Origin: Akanthomyces muscarius
Lineage: Eukaryota; Ascomycota; Sordariomycetes; Hypocreales; Cordycipitaceae
Direction: 5' to 3'
Assembly: GCF_028009165.1 (NCBI RefSeq)
Contig: NC_079246.1
Span: forward strand, 2,976,001-3,040,000
DNA: 64,000 bases
The stretch's first letter is position 1. Each line of letters opens with the position of its first letter. The notes under the pieces were generated by a model, which did no database searches, was not told the origin of the DNA, and worked only from the letters and a program-made list of their open reading frames with translations. This document shows, piece after piece, positions 33,566 to 45,394 of the stretch. Position numbers and translations under genes: made by a program.

Positions 33566-33982
33566 CCAGTCGACTTGAGCCGCATCAGAATGGACGATTG
33601 TATTCTTCGTAATCCAGCGAGACCGTGACTCGGAGAGAAGTTACAGGTTCTGGTAAAAGCCATAGCTTGATCATGTCTATTTTGAGGAAGCCTTGGTGCA
33701 GGTTTTTGCCCCATGTGGGTTTTCCCTACACTATAATGTCAATACAGAGGCTTCAATAAAGTCATCTACCAGTTTCAGTGTTAAGCTCCCCCGAAGTACT
33801 TGAGTAGTCCTACTCTTACGCGAGAAGTAGTTTGATTGCATACTATCGTGAAGTGTCCAACAGTCGAGTAAAAATATAGATTACAGGCTCGATCGGGCTG
33901 TCAATGAATAAACAAATAAATATTATAGCTATATACAGTCTATTTACTCTAATATAAAATAACAGCCAACTATCTAATGAAA
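33566..33982. other. Short convergent intergenic region
   Basis: 3' flanks of the secreted-protein gene and the MFS gene. AT-rich near 33900-33970, probably polyadenylation signals. No gene. Confidence 0.5.
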
Positions 33983-35857
33983 TTAGCAGTTGTCTTCCGC
34001 AGGCTGAACCGTCTTGTCCATGGTGCTCTCGCGAAAATGGCCCTCGCCGCGATGGCGCAGCTCCTTGTCCAGGGGCCCGCTGCGAACGAGACCAAGAAGG
34101 TACGAGCCCTTGAGGATCTCGTGGTCGCCATTCTTCAAAATCCAGACATTGCCCAGGCACAGCGCCAGAATCACGCACACCCACATAAAGGGAATCATGG
34201 AGATGAAAGCCCAAGTGATGCCCTCCTTGGCGTCGAGGTGGTTGACACCGCTCTTGTTGTTGAAGACGGTCGTCATGATGGTCAAGCCGACGAGGCCACC
34301 AAAAGGCGTGGCAAAGGCAGACAGGCAAGTAATCTGCGAGGTGCGCTCGGGAAAGTAGCCGAGACAGTGCAGCGAGCCAGGGTTCAGGCGGAGCATGACG
34401 CCGTGACCGATGAGGGCGAGCATGCCGTAGATGAGGCTGGTGTTCTTCTCGTGGACGGCGTAGGCGAGGACGGTAATGCCGACGGCGGTAGTGAGCGCGC
34501 CAAAGGCCAGCGGCGGGAGGGTCTGGCGCGGCCAGAACTTGGACGCAAAGATGGCCATGTAGACACCCACGGCGAGACCGGGCATGTAAAAGAGCAGGCC
34601 GATGCCGGCGTCGCTGGGGCTCTTGCCCTCGACAAAGGTAAAGTAGAGATCCATAAAGTACATGGCGGCAAACATGGCCATGCCGCCGATAAAGGTGATG
34701 AGGAAGACGATGAGGGTGTCGCGCTGCGAGAGAAGATCCCAGGGCATCATGGCGCGCTGGCGCGAAAAGACGCGGGCCATGGCGCGGCCGCCGGCCATGG
34801 AGCGCTCAAACAGCAGCCACGCCACGGTGAGCACAGCGCCAACGACAAGCGGCGCAATGACGGCCGGCGAGCTCCAGGCGTACGTGCTGCCGCCCCAGGT
34901 AAAGGCCAGCAGAAGCAGCCCCATGCCGAGGATGAAGAGCAGCTGGCCGGTGAGGTCCACCGTCGAGATCCTGGCCACGAACCGCCCGCGCAAGGAGCTC
35001 TCCGTGTCCGAGCCCGCCAGCTCGGGCAGCGGCTGCGGGCCGATGAGCTCCTTGCGCAGCAGCAGCGCCACGAGCACGACCGACACGGCGCCGACGGGCA
35101 GGTTGATGGCGAAGCACCAGCGCCACGAGGCCTGGGTGAGGTAGCCGCCGATGAGCGGGCCGAGGCCGAAGCTGACGCCGTTGATGAGGACGAAGATGGT
35201 CCAGTTGGTGGCAAACTCGGAGAGCGAGACGCGGTCGGCGAGGATGGTGCGCACCGACATGTTGACGCCCGCGCAGCCGACGCCCTGGACGGCGCGGCCG
35301 ACGAGCAGCGCGGCAAAGGACGAGGTCGGCGCGGCGGTGCAGATGGCGGAGCCGACGAGCATGATGACGAGCGCGGCCTGGACGGTGGCGTGGCGGCCGA
35401 AAATGTCGGTCATTTGCGCCCAGAAGAAGAGAAAGGCGGCCGAGGTGAGGTTGAAGGAGGAGATGATCCAGTTGAGCTGCTTGACCTGGTCTGGAGGGTG
35501 TTAGTGAGTTGTTCGGGGTGGCATGGGGAGAAGGGGGGGACATGTACGGAATTCTGTCGCAATGTCGGAGAGAGCAGAGGCAATGATGGTGGTGTCGAGG
35601 GCTTGCAGCGCAAAGGGACCGCAGAGGCCGGCGATGAGCTTCCAGCGGTAGGCGGCGCGACGCTTCTTGTCGGCGATTTCCTCTGGAGAGCGTTCTTTCT
35701 TGACCTTGACGTTTTTCGGGGCATCATCGGCCACGGGCTTTTGCAGCGCATCGGAACCAGTCTGCCCCAGGGTCGAGTCGCCTTGCGGTGGTGGTGTCGG
35801 CTGAGCGAGGGCCTTTTGCTGGCGATGCTCCTTGATTTTCTTGTAAGCGTAAAGCAT
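33983..35857 (-). CDS. MFS drug:H+ antiporter, DHA2 (14-TM) type
   Basis: Exons 35857-35548 and 35490-33983 (605 residues; 57-bp intron joining ATEFH to QVKQLNWI). The start is the first in-frame ATG after an upstream stop. A long charged cytosolic N-terminus (about 80 residues with KKERSPEEIADKKRR) precedes the membrane domain. DHA2 hallmarks are visible: LDTTIIASAL in TM1, WAQMTDIFGRH (motif A), GRAVQGVGCAG (motif B/C region) and WRWCFAINLPVGA. The late segment IPFMWVCVILALCLGNVW and a polar tail close the protein. It probably exports small molecules such as toxins, antifungals or metabolites. It shares an intergenic region with the secreted-protein gene but there is no firm functional link. 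Confidence 0.9.
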
Positions 35858-37726
35858 GTCGACGGCGGCGCTCCCAAGACTGTGCGCGTTCAAAGGATGC
35901 TTGGAGATGGGGATGACAAAAATTCAAGGCCAGAGAGGTGAAGAGGTGGAAGCTATATAGAATCGCAACCTCGAATCAGACACCCAAAGCGGTTACGGCG
36001 ACGACGACCGCGGTGGATCGGGCGACCGATGTACGCGGCCGATGGACGCAAGGTCAGGCTGTGAGGCCCTGGAAAAAATAAGAACCCTCGGGGAAAGACG
36101 CCCAAAGCGGAAAAGCGAATTTGAGAATTTTCTGCTTTTTCGCAGTAGGGCTGAGTGGAGGATTGCGTCGCTGTAATGTCTCGACTAATGACGGCGATGC
36201 AGTGCGCAGTCTAGTTGCGCGTCACAACGGGCTGCGCCTCTCTTTTTGTCAGAACCGACTGACAGAGTGGCTTCTCTAGCTCCGATTCAAGTTCCTTTTT
36301 CTCTGATATATACACATTTCTGCCCGCCCAACCCATGAACTTTCCACCTCACCTCGCATTCTGCGTATTCCAGCTCCGTATACTCGGCCGGAAGTAAAAT
36401 GCCGGATCCACTTTTCAGCCTGACGACGCTAAGCCGAAAAGAGACAGTTTGTGCGAGATTCTCGCGGCCTTCAGAGGGGCTCTACCCGTTACAGTGGGTT
36501 GAAGGTGATTCCAAGCGAACTGCCACCAAAATCGCGCGCTCGGAATTACCTGGAGGCACTGTAGTAGTGGGTCTTGCAGGGCGCCCCTCTGCCCATTTTA
36601 GTGGATTCGGCCGCTGGGCTGAGCGAGTGGGCTGTGGCTGCCTGAGGCCACTCAGTACGAGCAGCTACCCTGAAAAGGGAAGCAGAACTGGTGATGGCCT
36701 CAGCATCGACTCACGTAAACTGACAAGAAAAAAATTGCATAGACGGCCCGAGTGGCTGTGACATACAGAGCTCGTTGGTTCATTCTACAATGCAGCCTTT
36801 CTGCCATTATGGCAATTGACTGAACCCAAGACCAATCTCGCAGCCACGGCAAGGGCCGAGTGAAACATGTACAAGCACAGTGGCTTTGGCGTATCTCTGC
36901 ATCGTTCCATAATACCCCCATAAACGTGTGTACATTACTCAAACTCACAATACCGTAGATCTGGTCTCTGTATCTTCCCTGATCCAATTCCAAGGTACCA
37001 CTGGGCTCTAAAACACTTGCAGCCGTGATCCACTAGACCTTTACATCGACGCTACAAAATGGCAATATATTCTCCTGCAGGCTTCAGACTTCAAGACTGA
37101 CTAAAAAGATAGAATAAAACCAGACATTATTCCCGTAAAGATCTATTGTTGACGGTGTCCTGTCAGACAGACGACGGTCAACGCTTGGACTGTAGCCTAC
37201 CCTGCAGATCTAACATTTCAGTGCCGCTTGAAGATTCCATCGTCTTCTGCGCTTCCGCAATTTGAAACCCCATCGTACGCGTATCAAGTCACGTTAAGTT
37301 GTTTTTATGTCTTCTCCAAGTTAGAGTGTTTCTACCCCCTCCACCTGCCGGCGTAATGGCAAACCCGTGTCCCTCAATCTCGACGCCCTCGGCCCTACAG
37401 TCCAACCGGGTTGCTGGTAGGAACCTTGCACTAAATATTTCCTAATGCGGCTTGCCGACGCGCCAACGCCCTACCTAGTGGAGCGTGTCACTAAGCTCTC
37501 CGATCGGTCTCTTCATGCAAGTCATGGGTAAGAATTATTCACACTCGTCAAGACTTGTCCTTGTACAATGTAAAAGTCATGACAAGCACGGCCGCTCAAT
37601 CAAGTTGAATCAAAAGCTTTCTATCAGTGCTCTGTCAAATAACTATAATGTGTGCCGTATGTTTGTATAGCATGTGCCACCCCATCGGCCGCACCTCTGT
37701 TGACACGTCAAATCACCAGCCATTTC
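35858..37726. other. Intergenic region containing one copy of a dispersed repeat
   Basis: Promoter of the MFS gene at its left end. A diverged repeat copy lies around 36570-36720 (listed separately). Remaining sequence shows no gene. An open frame at 36399-36761 (+) runs through the repeat and has no domain. Confidence 0.5.
36570..36720 (+). repeat. Dispersed repeat, copy 1
   Basis: A block matching 44790-44922. The best-preserved core is 36601-36629 versus 44819-44847 (26 of 29 bases identical by eye, all three differences being transitions). Weaker matches continue on both sides, for example AAAAGG(G)AAGC, GATGGC and TCACGTAAA. Probably the remnant of a small mobile element or LTR fragment. 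Confidence 0.5.
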
Positions 37727-38609
37727 TCACGGTACACTGGCCCACTCCAGTATCCGGGCCCAGACGTGTTCTCCATCGTGTGCATGGTCGATGCCTCTCA
37801 TGGTGATTGCGGGGTTTGGGGAAGCAGTTTCCGTGTAAAACCCCGTGTCAGCATCCAACAGGTGCTGTGAAATTTCCGCCGACATCTCAGGATGTGACTG
37901 GAAAGTCAGAATCTGTCTCGACTTGGACATTAAAATCTCATAGTCGGCCGCAAGGGGAACAAATCCATCAGACAAGGAAGCAATTTTGCGCTTGTGAAAT
38001 TTGTGGAGTAGCTAGATGTCGAAGACGTTAGCACGTACTGCACCAACTTTTGAGGCAATGGTTGGTACAGCGAATGCTGCCATCATTTTTCGCCAGCCTT
38101 GGTGTGGTACATACCAGAACGTCTCGACCAAAAAAGTCTGTTCCCTGCGGCTTAAGCAGCGGTATATCCTGAACACCGACCTAAGAAACAATGCTACTTA
38201 GCGAAACTTGCTTTAGTCAACACAAATCGCCGTAGTCTCTGATGCTCACCCGCGGGCCCTCCGAGAGCGCACCCAGCCGACCCCCGAGTGCGAGCTGCAC
38301 AACTTGCTGACCCCAGCATATTCCCAGTAGCTTTGTGCCTCCCGGTCGACCATTCTCCAGCGTGCGGACCAGTTCGAGTATGCTCTGTACCCAAGGCGTC
38401 GGCTCTGTCGTGAGAAGGTCAAACGCCCCTCCCGTCACGATCAACAGGTCGTACTGGGCAGGGTCGGGCAACTCTTCGCCGCTGGTTGGTCTGCACACTT
38501 GCACGCTGGCTTCAGGCCTTGAGGCATGTATATGCTTCACGTATGAGCCGAGAATCTCGGTTTCGAGAGACCCTTGAGCAGCAAATGCTTTGATGATGAG
38601 AATCTTCAT
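37727..38609 (-). CDS. Class I glutamine amidotransferase-like protein
   Basis: Exons 38609-38250, 38180-38115 and 38011-37727 (236 residues; introns 69 and 103 bp, phase 0). The start MKILIIKAF is the standard beginning of this fold. The catalytic triad is visible: nucleophile C98 in LGICWGQQ, and H182/E184 in TFQSHPEMS. The oxyanion segment VTGGAFD and the block LLHKFHKRKIASLSDGFVPL also fit. Only the GATase domain is present, without a synthetase partner, as in fungal GMP-synthase-like or gamma-glutamyl-peptidase-like stand-alone proteins. It may hydrolyse gamma-glutamyl amide bonds of glutamine or glutathione conjugates. The small middle exon restores the VGVQDIPLL segment that is lost if the frame is read through. 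Confidence 0.87.
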
Positions 38610-39511
38610 GTTGTTGGTGCACGAGGAGATGGAGAAGCAAGAGTGAGAGGCGAGTGGTACAGGGAGCGGAAAAGAAAGACAGGGAAGAGCCGAGTGCACA
38701 GTATTTGGTCGGCAAATTTTAATGAACCAGCTGGGGCGCATTCTCGCCTTTGAATTCCCGCGCCCTCTTATACATATTTGCGACACGCTTGGCCGTCTGC
38801 CGTAGTGCGGCTGGTGGATTTACGTAGCGTATAAGTACTACGTTAGTTACCCCACAAACTCGTAATGATCGCTCAACCCACAATGGTTAATCCATTCTGG
38901 GGTAACTATGAGCCGGGCGCGGTCCGCAGGGGGGAGGAAGCCTGCTTTGCGTGAGCTCGGGACCGGCGACAAGAGTACCTGGCGCGCGGACCTGGGCCAG
39001 GACTAACATTTGCGGCAATGAAGTCGCCATGTGGGCTGCAAGTTGTGCCGCCAGTCCAGTGTTGCAAGAGTGTTCGCCAGTGTCCGTGTTGAACAGCTTA
39101 CAAGATTAGAAAAGAAAAGTGAGGAAGTAATGGTTCTGCTTGGTTTACAATGAGCAATATCAGTTTCGAATGTTTCAGTAAGCCCCATTGTGATTGGCTG
39201 CAGCTTGAAAGAACATCGCTTAGTACGAGCAGTGTCTATCAAGTTACAACCTCTGTCGTGGTGCAAGCAAGGAGAGTCACCACAGCATAGCGCGGTGGCG
39301 CTCACGTCCCCGTACTTTGTCTTTAAATAAAGCCCAATTGCACGCCATGCCAGAGGACACTACGCTATTGCTATTTGGTTAAATGCAGCGACTTCAGCAG
39401 TCTTTGCCACTTTTAAAAATACACTACCATCTCCTTGTCAACACCAACTTGCTCCTTTCTTACGAGACTCTTCTCATAACTTGTCATATCTTTCAATAAA
39501 TTGCCAGACCC
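38610..39511. other. Divergent promoter region
   Basis: Between the amidotransferase (-) and the permease (+). No gene recognised. Confidence 0.5.
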
Positions 39512-41205
39512 ATGACACAAGACATGAATAAAGCCAAGAGTGGTAACTCGGAACGCGTGGGCACTCATGAGCCTGTCGTCCTGGGCAAACCTGATGATGC
39601 TGCTGCTGCCGCCGCGGAGCACACAGACATAGCTCATGGCTTATATTTGCAGTCTTTGCTAATGGACCCCGACGAGAGAGACATGCTGGCAACGCGAGTT
39701 CGACGAAAAATTGACTTGACCTTGCTTCCTTTTGTTAGTTTCCCCCTTGCCGTCCGGCATTTGTGCTGGTCACTACCTGCGTCTTACTAACCATTCACCG
39801 TGCGACCAGATGGCCCTCGTTTCTCTGCTGTCGTACATGGACAAGGGCACGCTCAACCAGGGCAGTGCCTACGGTCTACGCGCCGATCTCCACATGAGCC
39901 TCCCCCAGTACTCGCTCGTCGCCTCCGCGGCGAGCATCGGCTACCTCCTCGGCTGCTACCCGTGCAACCTGCTCCTGCAGAAGCTCCCCATCGGCAAGAC
40001 CGTGGCCGTCTTCATCCTCATCTGGGGCATCCTACTCGTGGCCGCCACCGGCGTCCGTGGCTTTGGCGGCCTCATGGCCCTGCGCCTCCTCCTCGGCTTC
40101 TTCGAGTCCTGCGTGGGGCCGGCCTGGATGCTCACCACGAGCATGTTCTGGACGCGAGACGAGCAGGCGCTGCGCATGTGCATCTGGCTCGGCTGCAACG
40201 GCCTGGGCTCCATCATCGGCGCCGGTCTATCCTGGGGCCTGGGCCATACGCACAATCCCCACCTGAGCCCCTGGCAGTTGATCTTCCTGGTGAGAAAGCT
40301 GCCCCCGGAAAGAGACAGAGGAAAAGAATGCTAATTACTAAGAAAAGACAATGGGAGTAATTTCCATCTTCAACGGCCTAGTGGCTTTCTGGTTCCTGCC
40401 GTCGAGCCCTCTCGACTTTGTTCTCTTTTCCGAAAAGGAAAAGATAGCCTCTGTATGGCGAGTGAGGCACAATAAAACGGGCGTCAAGCATGCCAAGATC
40501 ATCCCTCGTCAGATCAAAGAGGCGATTATGGAGCCCCGCGTCTGGTTGATTGCAGGCCAGCAAATGTGTGTCGGCCTCATCAACGGCGGGTTTGGCAACT
40601 TCCTGAGTGCTCTACTTTCTGGCTTCGGCTACGCGCCTCTATCAGTGACACTATATCAGATTCCTAACGGCGCATTTCAGTTTGTGAGCACCGTGGCAGC
40701 CGGAATCTTCGTCTCCAGGGTGCCCAACACCAAGATCATCACGTCCCTCGTCGTATACATTCCTCCCGTGGCCGGTGTCATTGGCATCGCCACAATATCA
40801 CTCCAGCACCGCATGGCGCTGACAGCCTGCTGTTGGCTCCTCGACGTTGGCGGCGCTGCCCTCATACTGAACTGGTCGATTGTGGCTGCCAACTTTGCGG
40901 GCCACACCAAGCGCACCACGGTCAATACCATCAATTTTGTTTTTTACGCCACAGGCAGCATCGTCGGACCCTTCATGTATCGTCCCTCCGAGGCGCCTCG
41001 ATACATGACGGCCATCAGGTCTCTGATTGGCGTGTACGCAGCTCTTGTCTCCTTTACCGCCTGCATTGGGCTCATCATGTGGCGATCAAACAAAAAAAGA
41101 GACGCCGAAGCACCATCTGACAATGATTTTGAGGACACAGGTGATGAGTCGGGCTTCTTGGATCTCACAGACCACGAAAACCGTGCATTTAGATATACGC
41201 TGTAG
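39512..41205 (+). CDS. MFS permease, allantoate/anion:cation symporter (Dal5-like) family
   Basis: Exons 39512-39733, 39810-40289 and 40348-41205 (519 residues). Intron 1 has an ACTAAC branch site, and intron 2 joins QLIFL to TMGVISIFNG. The N-terminus is cytosolic and Ala-rich. The family signature region ARV-RKIDLTLLPF, LLSYMDKGTLNQGSAYG, FESCVGPAWMLTTSMFW and the tail of TM6 match fungal allantoate/nicotinate-type transporters, with twelve predicted helices. Substrates in this family are organic anions such as allantoate, ureidosuccinate, dipeptides, nicotinate, tartrate or pantothenate; the exact one cannot be read. A Zn2Cys6 regulator follows 1.6 kb downstream and may control it. Confidence 0.92.
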
Positions 41206-42832
41206 CTCAATTGATTAGACCTGGCGCCATGGTATTTCATAGCATATTTTATTTAGGTAGAAAGACTACTCAATTGCGCAAGCGCATTTCCCCTGGCCGG
41301 CTAATGACAGGCACTTTGCTGGGTGCGTGCGAGCGTTGCGTGGATGCTCCGTCTGAGGGGACAGAAACGATCAGTCAGTATCTCGGTACAGGTAAAAGAA
41401 TGTCAATGGATTTTTCGAATCAGAACCTCTTCATGGTGGCTTTCTCTTCCTTCCGCCATCGTCTGTTACTGGAATCGATGCCATGCTGTGCTGGCGGTAG
41501 TTACTGGAATTCATTCACATTGCTAACGTTTTACGGGTAGATCAGAGACCCACGAGAAAGCCACAGTTCCGCATCGGGCTTGCCGACAAGCTAAAATCGA
41601 TGCCAAGGTGGGAGGCTGTGTGAACTCAGTCGCAGAGCGCGTTCAGCCTTTGGCGGGGAAGAAACGCAGGCACCAGGTTTGCGCATCGTGCGCATGCCTT
41701 CTTTCAATGGATGTACCACTTCTACTTCTACCTTCAGTGAGACACTGTCAGGAATGGTGGAGTCAAGTGGCGAAGCCTGCGGTAGCCAGTTCTTTAAATT
41801 GAATTTGCCAGTCTCTGATTATTATCCGTTACCACGTTCTACAGCGTGCTCTACCAGAAGCCACTGCTAGACTCCACTGGAATGCTGCTAGTTAAGACGT
41901 TGAAACGGTCGGATAAGCGGCCATTTTTGGGGGCTATATTCTATTTTGTTTTTTCAACGGTTGCGGCTCTCCTCTTTCTAGGCGTTGCTTTTGAGTGATC
42001 AATACTCCGAAGCTAGCCCTCCAAATCTGGCACCAGGAAACCGTAGATTATGCTGCATCGCAGCAAGAATGCGAAGCAGGGAAAAAATCAAAGAGGTGCA
42101 CACTGGTCAGCTCAGTCCCATATTGAAACTGTGCTGTGGACTCGATCAGTCTTTTCTTTTTCCGCTTAGCCTCCTCAGTCAGGCGGTGGATCGGCAGATG
42201 TTCGATGAGGGAGTCTTAGACCTGCATGGCAGCCAAGAGCACCTATCGCTGTGCTGCATTCCTACCGTGGTCCTAAGCACAAGCGACAGCTTGTCGCCTG
42301 TATTAGGTATTGACTTCGACTGTCAAAGTTGCATGGCAAATTTTTTTCAGAATTTGCTTCTCCATGTAACATCACCACGCCATGGTTGAAGTGAGTGTCA
42401 TCATTGCCGCGCTGCAGTGCTACGCGCACTCACCCCCGGCTTATTGTTGAAGGACGTGCAAAACCGTACGGTCCGCGCACCCCTGACGATGGCAAATGGC
42501 CCCAAAACAAATCTCCATATATGATCTACATACCGTCTTCGCATCAATTGACACGCCCAGCTCGCGAACCTTTGTCTGCCTACCCAGGCCGGCTGTAGTA
42601 ATAATGGCAACCGGTTGCCGCCATCAATCTGTCATCTCCGCCATCTCCGCTACCTGCGTACAATCCTCGTCTATCGCCTACACCTCGTGCGCATGACCGT
42701 TGCGATACTAGCTGCTGCTAGTCTAGCACCCGCCGAGTCCCGACTGCGTCTCCCATCGGACGTCCATCAGTCTTGCGAGGCCGCTCAGCCGTAGCCCCTC
42801 CCACACGGCTTGGTCCCTTTCCTTCGCCGTCA
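41206..42832. other. Intergenic region
   Basis: About 1.6 kb between permease and regulator. Only short overlapping open frames; no recognised feature. Confidence 0.5.
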
Positions 42833-44485
42833 ATGTTTGCCGGGTTCGAGCTTTGGTCCGGTGGCTTGATACAGCACGTACCGAAGCCGCGCCGCTTTCG
42901 ATCGAGTCGAGGCTGTCTTGCTTGTAGGTGCCTGCTCTTCCGTCAAGTGTGTGTGCAGCTTTGCTAAGAGAAGCTTTTCCCAAATCTCTCAGGCCGCCGC
43001 ATCAAGAAGAAATGCGACGAGCAGAAACCCGTATGCGGGAGCTGCCAGCGCCGGGGGCGGCAGACGTGCGAATGGCCAGAGTCGTTTGCAGAACCGCCAT
43101 CGTCACAAACCACACCACCATCAGGAGCCGCAGCGCAGTGCCATGCCCGCATCTCGACGGGCGTCGTGGCTGCGTCCTGCGATGTCAATCATGATGTTCA
43201 ACCAGAGAGCGCAGTAGTAGGAGAATACGGCGCACCAAGCGCCTCCCTCGGTCCCTCTCTTCTCACATCGATGCGGCCTAGCGTTTGTGCTGTATTGCCG
43301 CAGTCCGACTCGATGAAATGGCTGTCCGAGAGCCACAGATGGGAGATGCTGCAGCGCGCGAACCGGGCTATACACGGCGCATACATTGACGACCATTACT
43401 CCATTTTGGTCCCTGCGTTCCCCACGCTGGTCGAGTCTTCGTCGTACACCAACGCCTGGCTCGCCCTCGGAGCGGTGCTCCTGGCGAAGCATCTTCCACC
43501 AGACAGCCAGCTAGCTCAGGTGGCGATACATTGCCACACGAAAGCGATACATGGGCTGCTTGAGCACCTGCGCGTATGCAAAGTGCCTGCTCAATGGGCC
43601 GTGTCAACTTTGGTGCTGCTGCACATATTCGAGCGATACGGAGACACATGCCAGGCGCCGTCGGATGCCCACGCCAAGTCGATTCGCACAGTCTTCCTTC
43701 AACGCTACAACGAACATCCTCCATCGACTACTGCTCAGCTGCTGCAACTCTCGAGTTTGATTTATCGTGTTGCCGTCATCAACATGTTTCGCCCACTCTC
43801 CAACGACGACCCAGCCGATTACCACTGCTTGGACGAGCATGTCGCCATCTGGTCTTCATCACGAGCATCCACGGGATTATGGCAGCACAGTTTATGGATC
43901 GGTCTAACACCCGAGGTGTTCAACTTGATGTTTAAATTATCGACACTAGTTCGCCTGGCGCCCTTGACCGAGTCGTGGCTTTCGAAGCTTGATCAGCTTG
44001 AAGGCGAGATATCCGACCGTGACGTTGATCCAGCATTGTCGTCCCTGGCAGAGAGGAAAGACGACGGCAGTAAAGAAAGCAGCATATTGTCGTTGGCAGA
44101 GCAATCTGACATTGCACATGGATTATATTACTGCGCGTTTCGTATTCTTGTTATAAGAATACGTGCTTTTACCTCGGGCCGTCCAGACGAAGGTGCTCAG
44201 CAGCTCACATACCATGGCATCCAGGCGCTGCATAAGCTCATCCAAGCCAACTTTGCATCCATGACTCTCCTATGGCCAGCAATAATTATTAGCCTCGACG
44301 CGAGAAAGGCCGAGGAACAATCTATATCGACATCGTTTCTCTCGCGCCTCGAAAGTCCCGGCGGAGCACGATCCATCGCATCTGTGCGGCGACTGCTTGG
44401 AGTCGCCTGGGAGCTCCACGACGGCAACATGCTTGGGAGTGATGTGCTGTTTCAACACGAGTTGACGGCTAATGTCTTTTTATGA
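42833..44485 (+). CDS. Zn2Cys6 transcription factor, Fungal_trans_2 type
   Basis: Exons 42833-42923 and 42993-44485 (527 residues). The intron splits the second zinc-cluster cysteine codon (T|GC); splicing gives CLACRRIKKKC, continuing to CGSCQRRGRQTC, a full C-x2-C-x6-C-x6-C-x2-C-x7-C cluster. The start MFAGFELW is in frame 27 codons before the first cluster cysteine. Reading only exon 2 would begin at an internal position (43166) and lose the DNA-binding domain. The C-terminal part is helical, with LIYRVAVINMFRPL and a long middle-homology-like region typical of fungal regulators that act in the nucleus. Regulated genes are unknown; the upstream permease is a candidate target. Confidence 0.88.
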
Positions 44486-45394
44486 GCGATACCATGCGAG
44501 CTTTTCCATTATCAATGCACCGATCGTATACTATGATATTGACAATGATGAAACACTTTTACACCACAGGTCTGTCACGCTTGAGAAGACTATTTTAGTA
44601 CGACGACTCGAAGACCGTTTTCACAATGTATCAACCGCCTTTCACTATTTCTGTTGCCTCTATGAGCCAGTAATCTCAAGACTCAATCTTTGAAATTATC
44701 GTGAAAGGCTAGCCACTTTTCAAAAAGAGGTGCTTTATGTGAACTTCTTCCCGGGCTGCCGCCCTACTGGCAGGTAATGGGGCTTAGCGACTGTTACAGG
44801 ACGGCCCTCTATATATTGGTGGATTTGGCTACTGGGCTGAGCGAGTGAAAAAGGTACTGATAAAAGGAAGCTTTGATGGCTTTGGGTTTTTCCTAAGCGA
44901 TTAAAAAAAAAATCACGTAAAATGTGAACCGACCAACATCATGCACAGAACGCTGTAGAATTTCCTCCCGTAATTTTGTTGCATTGAATTCCGGCGCCGT
45001 AGGTTGTGCCAGCGCAGCCCATCGGACGTCTACGCTCCAGCGCAAAGATGCACACATCGCCATTCGCAAAGACTGCGCCATGGATTACGCAACTTTGAGT
45101 TAAACCAAACCGATCGCAAAGCTCGGACGAATCAATCACACCAAATCATCAACCAAACCGTCAGCCCTGCGATACGCCTAAACCCCAGTGGAGTCGGTGA
45201 TGCCGCCCGCTGACGTCGCCACTCAGCCTCGTCATCGAACCGCCCGCCCTACCGCCTCGCGCAATCTTTCCTGTTTCGACTATGCATCCAGCTAAAAGCA
45301 CAACGATGCCCACCGTGCCACGGCAGCCCATCCCACATGCCCCTCTAATACCAGTGCTTGGCAGCAGTCAGCCCCTACCTCGCACACTCCCATC
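44486..45394. other. Intergenic region with a repeat copy
   Basis: Contains the second copy of the dispersed repeat (44790-44922). Otherwise the promoter of the following regulator. The frame open at 45282 upstream of the chosen ATG is not considered coding. Confidence 0.5.
44790..44922 (+). repeat. Dispersed repeat, copy 2 (RIP-like transitions)
   Basis: Counterpart of 36570-36720. In the aligned core all three differences from copy 1 are C-to-T or G-to-A, and this copy is more AT-rich, as expected if it was hit by RIP. It ends in an A-run followed by TCACGTAAAA, matching copy 1. Confidence 0.5.

Noticed and set aside
33977..35941. 654-codon plus-strand open frame rich in Asp, Gly and His
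   Set aside because: Antisense of the DHA2 transporter; low-complexity composition and no domains.
44472..44693. 73-codon plus-strand frame after the first regulator
   Set aside because: Starts inside the regulator's last codons in another frame; no motif or splice evidence.
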